In this document: positions 9,416 to 18,078 of the stretch, in pieces
How the letters are laid out: every line of letters starts with the position of its first letter
Numbering within the stretch: position 1 is the stretch's first letter
From: Dyadobacter psychrophilus
GTDB taxonomy: Bacteria; Bacteroidota; Bacteroidia; Cytophagales; Spirosomataceae
Length of the DNA stretch: 64,000 bases
Reading direction: 5' to 3'
Assembly (NCBI RefSeq): GCF_900167945.1
Contig: NZ_FUZA01000001.1
Span: 372,001-436,000, forward strand
Notes under the pieces: model-generated
The model's input: only the letters and a program-made list of their open reading frames with translations
Database searches by the model: none
What the model was told of the DNA's origin: nothing
Program-made: the position numbers and the translations under genes

Positions 9416-10267
9416 ATGAAACACATCATTTTCATGTGCACATTTCTTGCACTCTCCTTATCACCGGTAGTTGCACAAACCCCGGCATCAACTCAAAATA
9501 AAAAGACGATGGAAAACAGCAGAACCCAGAGAGCAGCTAAAAAATACAAAGAACTTTTCGCACAGGATATCACCGCCAGCAAAACCGACCCAGAGCTATT
9601 GACTATTCTACAAAGTGTTATTTTTGGCGAAGTATTTTACATTGGCAACCTGGATGACAAAACGCGTGAGCTGATCACCATTACCGCCCTTGCAACCAAT
9701 CAAACTTTGCCCCAACTGACACCGCACACCAATGCCGCACTCAACGTCGGCGTGAAACCGATTGAAATCCGGGAGGTAATTTATCAATGTGCACCATTCA
9801 TTGGTTTTCCCAAGGTGCTAAATGCATTGGAAGTGATAAACAAAGTTTTTGAACAAAGAGGAATAAAAGTTCCATTGGAAACCCAGCGTACAATCACAGA
9901 AGCAGACCGGCTCGAAAAGGGTTTGGAAAAACAGGGCCCGCTTTATGGGGATGGTATCAAACGCAGCATGCAGGACTTACCCGGCAATCTGGGAACTGCC
10001 ATTCCAACGCTTTTGACCGAGTCGTGCTTCGGTGATTTTTACACCAGAAAAGGTCTTGACATTAAAACCCGGGAACTGATGATATTCTGTGCGCTGGCCA
10101 CATTAGGCGGCACAGAAAGGCAGATGTCCTCCCATGTGTCTGGCAATATGAAAGTGGGAAATGATAAAGAGACCCTTATCTCTGCTATGGTGCAGCTGTA
10201 TCCTTATGTCGGCTTTCCACGCGCCGCCAATGCCATGTATACTATAAAAGAGGTAAAAGCCGACTAA
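9416..10267 (+). CDS. Secreted protein with two carboxymuconolactone-decarboxylase-like domains
   Basis: 283 residues with a signal peptide (ends VVAQTP). Two copies of the AhpD/CMD fold are seen. The first has 'TRELITITALATN...HTNAALNVGVKPIEIREVIYQCAPFIGFPKVLNAL'; the second, near residues 190-275, has 'TRELMIFCALATLGG...SHVSGNMKVGNDKETLISAMVQLYPYVGFPRAANAM'. The CxxC pair of AhpD-type peroxidases is absent, so a thiol-peroxidase role is unlikely; a cofactor-free (de)carboxylase-like or unknown role fits better. It follows the AraC gene by 18 bp and probably shares its transcript. Confidence 0.87.
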   Translation: MKHIIFMCTFLALSLSPVVAQTPASTQNKKTMENSRTQRAAKKYKELFAQDITASKTDPELLTILQSVIFGEVFYIGNLDDKTRELITITALATNQTLPQLTPHTNAALNVGVKPIEIREVIYQCAPFIGFPKVLNALEVINKVFEQRGIKVPLETQRTITEADRLEKGLEKQGPLYGDGIKRSMQDLPGNLGTAIPTLLTESCFGDFYTRKGLDIKTRELMIFCALATLGGTERQMSSHVSGNMKVGNDKETLISAMVQLYPYVGFPRAANAMYTIKEVKAD

Positions 10268-10283
10268 GGGTAAGTTTTGAAAG

Positions 10284-10763
10284 ATGAAAACATTACTAAA
10301 AAGTGTAAAGTTGATTCTCAGGCATCAGCCCGGAAAGGGTGCCTGGACGTATCATCTGGTAATACCTGGAACGAAAGACATTCAGGGAAGCTGGGGCGAA
10401 ATGAAAGTATCGGGTACAATCGACGGCTACGAATTCAAAGATATCAACCTGGCACCTGTTACCAATGCTGATAAAATGATTTCTGTTAATAGCGCCATCA
10501 GAAAAGCCATTAACAAAGGTGGCGGAGATGAAGTGATTGTAACGATGTACATGACCTCTGACAATAAGCTCAGCTCAAAAGATCAGCTGCTTGATTGTTT
10601 TAATGATGCTGGAATTTTGAAAGAATTCAAAGCGCTTCCAAATGATGAGCGCGAAGAGATAATTACTACGATTCTGTCGCAACCGAATGAAAGCAGGCTT
10701 GAACAAAAGATCATGGACGTTGTCAGAAAGCTCCTTTACCGAGGCGATAACCGAGGAATGTAA
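10284..10763 (+). CDS. DUF1905/YdeI-like protein
   Basis: 159 residues. The first 90 match the DUF1905 beta-barrel ('TYHLVIPGTKD...GTIDGYEFKD-NLAPV...AIRKAINKGGGDEVIVTMYM'). The rest resembles the helical YdeI/OmpD-associated extension ('FKALPNDEREEIITTI...ESRLEQKIMDVVRKLL'). The family is widespread and poorly characterised. The final residues (YRGDNRGM) are read from DNA that in another frame encodes a fragment of a short-chain dehydrogenase (10729-10815), so the native C-terminus may have been replaced at a junction. It lies 16 bp after the CMD gene, so it may be cotranscribed. Confidence 0.75.
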   Translation: MKTLLKSVKLILRHQPGKGAWTYHLVIPGTKDIQGSWGEMKVSGTIDGYEFKDINLAPVTNADKMISVNSAIRKAINKGGGDEVIVTMYMTSDNKLSSKDQLLDCFNDAGILKEFKALPNDEREEIITTILSQPNESRLEQKIMDVVRKLLYRGDNRGM

Positions 10764-10815
10764 ACCATACAATATTCAGGTAATGCTGTTTGCGCCGGGA
10801 CTGACAAAACCAATC
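10729..10815 (+). pseudogene. Fragment of a short-chain dehydrogenase/reductase (SDR)
   Basis: In the frame shifted from the DUF1905 gene this stretch reads SSFTEAITEECKPYNIQV followed by MLFAPGLTKPI. That matches the segment after the catalytic Tyr-Lys in SDR enzymes, where a helix of the form 'F-E-L--EC-PYNIQV' is followed by the 'PG-T-T' cofactor-binding loop. No start, glycine-rich nucleotide-binding motif or catalytic YxxxK is present nearby, and the frame is not continued. I read it as the relic of a deleted SDR gene squeezed between the DUF1905 and DinB genes. It is only about 29 residues long. Confidence 0.45.
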
Positions 10816-10820
10816 ATTCA

Positions 10821-11378
10821 TCAAAGGTCATCTGTAAAATGCCGTCTTGATTTTTCCTGGTCGAATTTCCGTGTATTGTAATCACCAGATTTATTCCTGG
10901 AAATTGAAAGGCTTTCCCAATTTTCATTGGCAGCCATTTTCGCGATGTAAACGATTTGACCGATATGGTAAGGATAATGTGCAAGCTGCCGGTTGATCGC
11001 CTCTGTTACCGTGTGTCCGTCATTTCGAATGTAGACCACAGTTTCCAGTTGCTCAGTATGAAGGTCGCGCAATGTGGTTAGCAAACATTCCCAGCCTTTG
11101 TCCCAATGCGCAATGATTTCTTCGCGGCTTTTAAAACGGTCTTCAAATTCCGCATCACGGTTTCGCCACGGTTTTTCACCATCGGTTGTTAAAAAATCAG
11201 TAAAACGTGAAAGCATATTTCCAGCCATGTGATTGACTATCACCGCTATACTGTTACTCTCCGCATTGTATTGCCAGAAAAGCGCCTCATCGGGCAATTG
11301 CGCGATCGCCTTTTCACCGAGCATTTTATAATACTCAAACTGTTTGATCGCGCTGGCTAAATAACTTGTATCCATCAT
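10821..11378 (-). CDS. DinB-family/DUF1572 protein
   Basis: 185 residues fitting the four-helix DinB/YfiT metal-binding superfamily, DUF1572 branch. The metal-ligand histidines are seen as 'IVNHMAGNM' near residue 50 and 'LAHYPYHIGQIVYIAKM' near 135. Such proteins often act as thiol-dependent S-transferases or have no known role; I assign none. The start (MMDTSY or MDTSY) follows the ketopantoate-reductase-like gene by 25 bp on the same strand, so the two are probably one transcript. Confidence 0.85.
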   Translation of the reverse strand: MMDTSYLASAIKQFEYYKMLGEKAIAQLPDEALFWQYNAESNSIAVIVNHMAGNMLSRFTDFLTTDGEKPWRNRDAEFEDRFKSREEIIAHWDKGWECLLTTLRDLHTEQLETVVYIRNDGHTVTEAINRQLAHYPYHIGQIVYIAKMAANENWESLSISRNKSGDYNTRKFDQEKSRRHFTDDL

Positions 11379-11403
11379 TTCAATGTTCTGTTTTGCAAAA
11401 TAT

Positions 11404-12345
11404 TTAAAGATTGGTATCCAGATTGATCTCCGCTTTAAGTCTTACCAACTCGCCCAGCAGCTTTGTTTCCTGCACCGACTGAATTAACCCCAGCTCCCCT
11501 GCCATGCTTGCGATCTCAAAATTTAATGTATCAATTTCCGTTCTCCTGCCTGCGCGGATATCCTGCAAGGTAGAAATAAGCTGGCCGTCTGACGCGCGAC
11601 TGATTTGTAAAAGACTTTCTTCCAGGTCATTTGAAATGAGCATTATCCCTTTTGCATGTGCGATACCAATGCATTCCGCAATCACGCGACGCGCAATTTG
11701 CATTGCCGTTTCGCTTCTGTAAAATATGCCGTTGTCCGTTTCCAGCAGCGGACATACCGAATTAAAAACGCAATTGATGATCGCCTTTTTCCAGATCGTA
11801 TGCTGGATGTGTTCCTCGTTCTTAAATCCCAATTGTGGTGTGGTCAGCTGCCTGACTATATGCTGCAAGTTATCGCTATTTCCTCGCTCAACACCAATCG
11901 GACAAGGCGCCACCGGTTTGAAACGGACCGTGGTTTCGTCGATGATCTGGCTTGTCACAAACAATACGCAGCGGTATATTTCCGAAAATCCGTGTGCAAA
12001 GAATGGCCGCTCAATGCCCAGCCCATTTTGCAGTAAAACAAGAGGTGAGCTGCCGGTTTTGTCCTTCAATACAACCGCCAGCTGCTCATTTCCAAATGAT
12101 TTGTTAGCAAGAACAATGATTCCGTTGAGCGTGGGAAATGCATTTAAGGTTGAAATCTCGATCTCAGCCTCATGCAAAGTTCCGTCGGGCATTTGCACCC
12201 TGATATGCTCGGTTTTCCGGCTGCCGTCGTTCACACTCCCCCTGATGAGCGTAACTTTTCTTCCCGAAAGCCTCAGAAAGACCGCCAGCGCCTTTCCGAT
12301 CGCGCCGCTCCCGATGATGTAGATATGTCCTGAATTTAGCTCCAT
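11404..12345 (-). CDS. Ketopantoate reductase (PanE/ApbA) family oxidoreductase
   Basis: 313 residues. The N-terminus carries the Rossmann motif 'IYIIGSGAIGKALAVFL' for NAD(P). 'LVLLQNGLGIERPF' is the second family motif, and the C-terminal helical domain includes 'IWKKAIINCVFNSVCPLL', with the conserved Lys and Asn-x3-Asn-like substrate-binding pattern. The family member PanE reduces 2-dehydropantoate to pantoate in coenzyme A synthesis. Paralogues with other 2-keto substrates are common, so I do not give a gene symbol. It is divergent from the ECF sigma factor at 12469. Confidence 0.85.
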   Translation of the reverse strand: MELNSGHIYIIGSGAIGKALAVFLRLSGRKVTLIRGSVNDGSRKTEHIRVQMPDGTLHEAEIEISTLNAFPTLNGIIVLANKSFGNEQLAVVLKDKTGSSPLVLLQNGLGIERPFFAHGFSEIYRCVLFVTSQIIDETTVRFKPVAPCPIGVERGNSDNLQHIVRQLTTPQLGFKNEEHIQHTIWKKAIINCVFNSVCPLLETDNGIFYRSETAMQIARRVIAECIGIAHAKGIMLISNDLEESLLQISRASDGQLISTLQDIRAGRRTEIDTLNFEIASMAGELGLIQSVQETKLLGELVRLKAEINLDTNL

Positions 12346-12390
12346 GATATTTTCAAACTGATCAGGGCAAATTTGAATAAAAGGAAATTA

Positions 12391-12429
12391 CGATAGCAGA
12401 TACAGTTTTACTATTTTTACCGATAGCAG
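12391..12429. promoter_or_regulatory. Direct repeat CGATAGCAG x2 upstream of the ECF sigma gene
   Basis: The nonamer CGATAGCAG occurs at 12391-12399 and again at 12421-12429. The start-to-start distance is 30 bp, about three helical turns, in the 123-bp gap between the divergent PanE-like and sigma-factor genes. Spacing on one face of the helix suggests a regulator or sigma-recognition site, but no protein is known for it. Confidence 0.3.
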
Positions 12430-12468
12430 TTTTTTTAAGCAAAGAAAGACACCAATCAATCATTCAAA

Positions 12469-13056
12469 ATGCCGCACCCATCTGCCTTGCATCAGGAGAC
12501 CGAGCTATTGCTCTCAGTTTCGCAGGGGGACGAAAGGGCATTTACAGCAATTTACAACCATTATCATCAAAGACTGGGCACCCACATTTACAGGATCACG
12601 AAATCAACCGAACTGGCCGAGGAAGTTGTGCATGATGTGTTTTTAAAGATCTGGCTCAACCGGGAGACACTCGTGAATGTTGAAAATTTCCCGGTTTACC
12701 TCTACGTGATTTCAAAAAACGCTGCATTGAACTGCCTCAAAAGAGCGGCGCGTGAAAAAGCGCTCACGACGGAGCTGGATGCGGACTTTGATCAAATTTC
12801 CCTGCCTGGAACACCGGAAGATGATTACCGGTACATTTTAATAGACGAAGCCATTGACCGGTTGCCTCCTCAGCAGCGGCAGGCTTATCTCCTTGCACGG
12901 CACGAGCGGCTCTCTTATATGGAAGTTGCGCAAAGGATGAATTTATCCAAAGAAACAGTTAAAAAGTACCTGCAAATCGCGACCGGATTTATATCAGAAT
13001 ACATTATTAAAAGACTTATAATCAGCACTTTAATTGTGCTTCAATATTCTTTTTAA
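12469..13056 (+). CDS. ECF RNA polymerase sigma factor (FecI-like, SusCD-associated)
   Basis: 195 residues with sigma region 2 ('AFTAIYNHYHQRLGTHIYRITKSTELAEEVVHDVFLKIWLNRE') and region 4 ('AIDRLPPQQRQAYLLARHERLSYMEVAQRMNLSKETVKKYL'). These are the Bacteroidota-type extracytoplasmic-function sigma factors that work with a FecR anti-sigma and a TonB receptor carrying an STN domain. All three are present in order downstream (13137, 14521), so I infer that ligand binding to the SusC protein activates this sigma factor. Its target is most likely the SusC operon itself. Confidence 0.93.
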   Translation: MPHPSALHQETELLLSVSQGDERAFTAIYNHYHQRLGTHIYRITKSTELAEEVVHDVFLKIWLNRETLVNVENFPVYLYVISKNAALNCLKRAAREKALTTELDADFDQISLPGTPEDDYRYILIDEAIDRLPPQQRQAYLLARHERLSYMEVAQRMNLSKETVKKYLQIATGFISEYIIKRLIISTLIVLQYSF

Positions 13057-13136
13057 ATTTTTACAAAAGCGATAGCCCCTTTTTGTTAACGCCAGTTGTC
13101 CTTTAAGCAGAGATCGAAAAGCAATGCTGCGTATTT

Positions 13137-14321
13137 ATGGATAATTCGGAACACCGATTGGAGGAGTTGTTTAACCGCTATTACCAGGGGCTGGCGACCG
13201 CTTCGGAAAAAGAGGAATTGATGGCGTTTATCCGGTCAGCCAAACATGATGCACATTTGGAAAAACTCCTCAAAAACAGCTGGGTAAATCTGGATGCGGA
13301 TGAGAATATATTCACTGCGGAAAAAAGCAATGCAATGCTGAGCTCCATTTTCGATTCAGCACCGAAAGAACAAACAACAACAAAGGTTTTACATATAGGC
13401 TGGCTTCGGTACGCGTCCGCTGCTGCCATTTTTATCCTGGTCGGTTTGGGAATCTGGTGGAAACTTACCTCCGATCCTGCAACCGGGATTGCACATAACA
13501 CACAGCCCAAAACCGAAGATGTGAGGCCCGGCGGCGCCAAGGCGCTGCTGACACTGTCAGACGGTTCGGCCATTGAACTTGCCACGGCAAAAAGCGGCTT
13601 TTTAACCCGTCAGGGCGCTGCGGAGGTCAGCAAGTCACAGGATGGCGTACTGGTTTACAATGCAACACCCGGAAATGCAAACGCAAAAGTCAGCATGAAC
13701 ACCCTTACCACACCGAAGGGCGGCCAGTATGAAATGCTCCTGCCCGACGGAAGTAAAGTGTGGCTCAATGCTTCGTCATCCATTCGCTTTCCTTCTGTTT
13801 TTCCTGCATCGGAACGGAAGGTGGAGATCACGGGCGAGGCCTATTTCGAGGTTGCCAGGGATAAAAGCAGGCCATTCAGTGTGAAATTCAACAAGTCCGA
13901 AGTGCAGGTTTTGGGTACAAGTTTCAATATCATGGCTTACCCTGAAGAAGGGCCGTCGAAAACCACTTTGGTGGAAGGTTCAGTATTTATCAAAAATGTG
14001 AATCAAAACACCAAACTAAAACCGGGGCAACAGGCGGCTGTGCTCCCGACCGGGAAGATCAAGACGCAGTATATTGCTCTTGATGAAGCAATTGCGTGGA
14101 AAAACGGCATGTTTTATTTCAAAGATGCGGGCATAGAAGAAGTAATGCGGCAGCTTTCGCGGTGGTATGACGTGGAAGTTTCCTACTCTGGTAAAATTCC
14201 GGTCCGGCAGTTTACCGGGCGCGTTTCCCGGAATGTGAACCTGTCCGAAGTTTCCGGAATGCTTCGCTATGCAGGTGTAAACTGCCGCATCGAAGGTTCC
14301 AAAATGATCATTGACCCATAA
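13137..14321 (+). CDS. FecR-family anti-sigma factor
   Basis: 394 residues. A cytoplasmic anti-sigma segment (1-90) precedes one transmembrane helix near residues 91-108 (YASAAAIFILVGLGIWW). The periplasmic FecR domain starts around 185 ('TTPKGGQYEMLLPDGSKVWLNASSSIRFP...GEAYFEVA'), and a C-terminal DUF4974 domain follows ('FKDAGIEEVMRQLSRWYDVEV'). It senses the state of the outer-membrane receptor and controls the sigma factor encoded 80 bp upstream. The arrangement is the standard Bacteroidota trans-envelope signalling cassette. Confidence 0.94.
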   Translation: MDNSEHRLEELFNRYYQGLATASEKEELMAFIRSAKHDAHLEKLLKNSWVNLDADENIFTAEKSNAMLSSIFDSAPKEQTTTKVLHIGWLRYASAAAIFILVGLGIWWKLTSDPATGIAHNTQPKTEDVRPGGAKALLTLSDGSAIELATAKSGFLTRQGAAEVSKSQDGVLVYNATPGNANAKVSMNTLTTPKGGQYEMLLPDGSKVWLNASSSIRFPSVFPASERKVEITGEAYFEVARDKSRPFSVKFNKSEVQVLGTSFNIMAYPEEGPSKTTLVEGSVFIKNVNQNTKLKPGQQAAVLPTGKIKTQYIALDEAIAWKNGMFYFKDAGIEEVMRQLSRWYDVEVSYSGKIPVRQFTGRVSRNVNLSEVSGMLRYAGVNCRIEGSKMIIDP

Positions 14322-14520
14322 GGCGTATATAGCGTAACGTTTAAGTTTATATAAATCCAAACCTTTCACCATGATGACACCGATCCGAAATTTTTCTCCG
14401 TGAGCGTTGTGCCATTTAAACAAAAAGGGAAAATGCGCTAACATTTTCCCCGTATGTCCAGGCGCATCACCGAGCTTCTCTTCAAAAGTCAATTTGCTAT
14501 TCCTAAACTTTTACAAATTT

Positions 14521-17500
14521 ATGAAAATAAACTTGTTGTCCGACCTATGCGGGTACCAGCAGGCAAGCCTTCCTGCTAAAATAGTAACCATTATGACTCG
14601 AATTCTCTTTTTGCTTGTCGTCACGCTCACGCAGGTAACTGCGGACGGATACAGTCAGAAAATATCGTTTCATGCCAATAACCTGCCCGTCGAAAATGTT
14701 TTAAAAACCATTGAAAAACAGAGCGGTTACCTCTTTTTATACGACAAACTCGACCTGCCCGAAACACAGAAAGTGTCGGTGCGCGTAAAAAATGTGAACA
14801 TTGATCAGGCACTTACAACCCTTTTTCAGGACCTGCCGCTGACTTACAAAATTTTCAATCAGAACATTGTGGTCAAAAAAGTGGTAAAAACTGGGCCGAA
14901 AGAAAATGTGCAGCCATTGAAAATTCCTGGCATCCGGCAGGATATCAATCTCAACTTCAAAAGCATCGAACCCACGCCCCAGCCCATTGACCGGCGGATC
15001 AAAGGAAAAGTCACCGATGAAAACGGCAATGCATTTCCAGGTGTGAGTGTTTTGGTAAAAAATTCACAAATGGGCACCACGTCTGACGGCAACGGCGAGT
15101 ATCAGCTGATCATTCCCGACGGCGTGACGCAAGCCGGAGAGTTGACATTGATCGTCAGTTTTGTGGGCTATAAAAGTCAGGAGATCAATGCGGGCAGCCG
15201 GACAGAAATCAATTTCGGCATGTCTGTCGATACCAAATCATTGAATGATGTGGTGGTGGTAGGATATGGCACGCAAAACAAGAGCAGCATTACAGGTTCC
15301 GTGGCCTCGGTTCCGATGAAAAGCATTGCTAATCAGCCGCTAACGAGCCTGGATCAGGCTATGGCCGGACAAATCGCGGGGGTGAGCGTGTCTCAATCCA
15401 AAGGTGCGCCTGGCGGCGGGGTTTCGGTGCGCGTGCGCGGAACAGGTTCTATCGGCGCTGGTAACGAGCCATTGTATGTGATCGACGGCTTTCCGGTTTC
15501 CGGGGACTTTAATAGCAGTTTCAACCCGCTTTCGACCATTAACCCGAATGACATTGAATCCATTGAAATACTAAAAGATGCCTCATCAGCAGCTATTTAC
15601 GGATCACGCGGAAGCAATGGCGTTGTGCTGGTAACAACCAAACATGGCAAAATGGGCAAGTCGACGATCCAGCTCGACACTTATTTTGGCGTGCAGCAGG
15701 TGGCCAATAAAATTGACATGCTAAATGCCAGGGAATATGCCGAATTCAACACCGAGGCAAGGAATAATGCATGGGTGGACCGCGGCGGCAAAGCCTCCGA
15801 CCCGAACGATTTACGGCCGGCGACGCTGCAAATCCCCGAAATGTTCATGAACCCCGAATTGCTCGGAAAAGGAACCGACTGGCAGGACGAGATTTTCAGG
15901 ACTGCACCCATTCAAAACCACCAGCTTTCAGTTTCTGCGGGAAGCGAGAAAACGCAGCTGTTTCTGTCAGGTGCTTATTTTAAACAAGACGGCGTGGTGA
16001 TGAACACCGGGTTCGACAGATATTCAGCGCGCATTAACCTGGATCATTCAGTTTCAAAGGCAATAAAAGTGGGCGTTAACTTAGCTCCCTCATTTTCTTC
16101 AAACAGGTTACTACCGGTTGAAGACCAAGTTTTTACAAGCGGAATTCTGGCATCAGCACTGTCCATGCCTCCCACTGTGCCGGTTTACAATCCCGACGGA
16201 TCATTTACCACCTTACTGGGCACATCGCCTTACAACCTGGGCATAATTGACAATCCGGTGGCGATTGCGAGTAAGATTAAGGACAAAAAAACGGTTTTCA
16301 GGACATTAGGGAACATTTATGCAGAAATCAATATTCTTGAAAGCCTGAAATTCAGGACTTCATTCGGGATCGATTATTCGGATGCCCGCCAGAACGCTTT
16401 TTACCCTTCGGATCTCGGGAGTAACGGCGTCCCCGCTCCCGTACAAGCAAGAGCAACCGCGAGCAACGGGAGGGAAATAAATTGGCTGAACGAAAACGTG
16501 CTGAGTTATAAGAAAACATTCAATGGTAAACACGAGCTGGACGTGCTTGCTGGCTTCACTTCCCAAAAGGCGAAATACGAATCCACATCGCTGGCAGCCA
16601 CCAATTTCCCGACAGATCTGGTGCCTACATTGAATGCGGGACAGGTTACCAGCGGCGGAACGGGTATATCGGAATGGTCGCTGCTTTCCTATCTCGGCCG
16701 GGTCAACTACACATTTGCGAGTAAATACCTGCTGTCGGCCACAGTTCGCCGGGATGGATCGTCACGGTTTGGCGCAAAGAATAAATGGGGAACATTTCCG
16801 TCTGCTTCGGTAGGCTGGTATCTATCGGAAGAGCCGTTTTTGAAAACGCAGCACCTGGTTACCGACCTGAAACTGCGCGCCAGTTACGGACTTGCAGGGA
16901 ATAACACCATCGGAAATTACAGCCAGATCGGCCTTTTGTCGAACCGCCGGTATAGTTTCGGGGCAGGCACCGGCAATGTCGTTTACGGCCTCTACCCTTC
17001 TTCGATCACGAACGAGCAGCTTGGCTGGGAAGTAATGCATCAGATGGACATTGGACTTGATTTTGGTATACTAAAAAACAGGATCATGTTTACGGTCGAC
17101 TATTACACCAAAAACACGACCGACCTGCTGCTCAATGTGCCTGTGCCTGCCTCAACGGGTTATGAAACCGCTTTACAGAACATTGGCAAGCTCAATAACA
17201 AAGGCTGGGAATTCAGTGTGAGCACCAAAAATTTTGTAAAAGCATTCAAATGGTCGACCAATTTCAACATTTCATTTAACAGGAATAAAGTCGTTGCATT
17301 AGGACCCGAAGGCAACCCGATCATTTCAAAAAGCCCCTCATTTAGTCCAAATACCCACATTACTAAAATCGGCGAGCCAATCGGAAGTTACTGGGGATAT
17401 GAGACGATTGGCATTTACCAGTCGCAGGAAGAAGTTGATAATACGCCTTCCGTAAAAGGCAGCTCTCGTCCGGGCGATTTGAAATACAAAGACGTGGACG

Positions 17501-18057
17501 GCGATGGCACCATTACCCCCAATGATGTGACCATTATCGGAAACAACCATCCCGACTTCTTTTACGGCATTACCAACAATTTCAGTCTTGGCAGGTTCAA
17601 CCTGAGCATTCTCGCAGACGGTGTGCAGGGGCTTGAACTTTTGAATGGTTCGCGGAGAAACCTGGGGCTGGTGAATGGCAGTTACAGCCGACGGGATGTT
17701 TTGGGCAGATGGCAATCGGCCGAGAAGCCAGGCGACGGACGCACACCCCGCGCCAACACGGTCGCTACCGGCGGCAATGTGAGTTACGTATCGAGTCTGC
17801 TGGTGGAGGACGCGTCGTTTTTCAGGATACGGAACATCAACCTGCGTTATGCGCTGCCCGAAAAGATCGGTAAAGTGGCTTATGTGCGCGCTGCGAGCAT
17901 TAATCTGTCTGTTCAGAATGCATTCACATTCACCAAATACCTGGGTTACAATCCAGAACAAAGCCTGAACGGCAGCAGCTCGCTCACACCTGGTGTGGAC
18001 TTCAATGGCTATCCGCTCGCGCGGACATTCACGCTTGGATTGAACCTGACATTTTAA
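14521..18057 (+). CDS. SusC/RagA-family TonB-dependent receptor with STN signalling domain
   Basis: 1178 residues from ATG 14521; an in-frame ATG at 14407 would add 38 residues before the signal peptide and is unlikely. After the signal come a secretin/TonB short N-terminal (STN) domain around 45-110, a carboxypeptidase-regulatory-like domain around 159-235 ('IKGKVTDENGNAFPGVSVLVKN'), the plug with 'VVVVGYGTQNKSSITGSV' near 243 and 'YVIDGFPV', and the 22-strand barrel ending 'FTLGLNLTF'. With SusD it forms the outer-membrane import pair. The STN domain means it also signals through FecR. No glycanases lie in the operon apart from the convergent GH2, so the ligand may be a peptide or modified sugar. 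Confidence 0.96.
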   Translation: MKINLLSDLCGYQQASLPAKIVTIMTRILFLLVVTLTQVTADGYSQKISFHANNLPVENVLKTIEKQSGYLFLYDKLDLPETQKVSVRVKNVNIDQALTTLFQDLPLTYKIFNQNIVVKKVVKTGPKENVQPLKIPGIRQDINLNFKSIEPTPQPIDRRIKGKVTDENGNAFPGVSVLVKNSQMGTTSDGNGEYQLIIPDGVTQAGELTLIVSFVGYKSQEINAGSRTEINFGMSVDTKSLNDVVVVGYGTQNKSSITGSVASVPMKSIANQPLTSLDQAMAGQIAGVSVSQSKGAPGGGVSVRVRGTGSIGAGNEPLYVIDGFPVSGDFNSSFNPLSTINPNDIESIEILKDASSAAIYGSRGSNGVVLVTTKHGKMGKSTIQLDTYFGVQQVANKIDMLNAREYAEFNTEARNNAWVDRGGKASDPNDLRPATLQIPEMFMNPELLGKGTDWQDEIFRTAPIQNHQLSVSAGSEKTQLFLSGAYFKQDGVVMNTGFDRYSARINLDHSVSKAIKVGVNLAPSFSSNRLLPVEDQVFTSGILASALSMPPTVPVYNPDGSFTTLLGTSPYNLGIIDNPVAIASKIKDKKTVFRTLGNIYAEINILESLKFRTSFGIDYSDARQNAFYPSDLGSNGVPAPVQARATASNGREINWLNENVLSYKKTFNGKHELDVLAGFTSQKAKYESTSLAATNFPTDLVPTLNAGQVTSGGTGISEWSLLSYLGRVNYTFASKYLLSATVRRDGSSRFGAKNKWGTFPSASVGWYLSEEPFLKTQHLVTDLKLRASYGLAGNNTIGNYSQIGLLSNRRYSFGAGTGNVVYGLYPSSITNEQLGWEVMHQMDIGLDFGILKNRIMFTVDYYTKNTTDLLLNVPVPASTGYETALQNIGKLNNKGWEFSVSTKNFVKAFKWSTNFNISFNRNKVVALGPEGNPIISKSPSFSPNTHITKIGEPIGSYWGYETIGIYQSQEEVDNTPSVKGSSRPGDLKYKDVDGDGTITPNDVTIIGNNHPDFFYGITNNFSLGRFNLSILADGVQGLELLNGSRRNLGLVNGSYSRRDVLGRWQSAEKPGDGRTPRANTVATGGNVSYVSSLLVEDASFFRIRNINLRYALPEKIGKVAYVRAASINLSVQNAFTFTKYLGYNPEQSLNGSSSLTPGVDFNGYPLARTFTLGLNLTF

Positions 18058-18078
18058 TTAGCAGCCCTTAAAATTGAT

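Noticed and set aside
14407..14520. Upstream start of the SusC gene at 14407
   Set aside because: The extra 38 residues precede the signal peptide and look non-coding; the ATG at 14521 gives a normal N-terminus.
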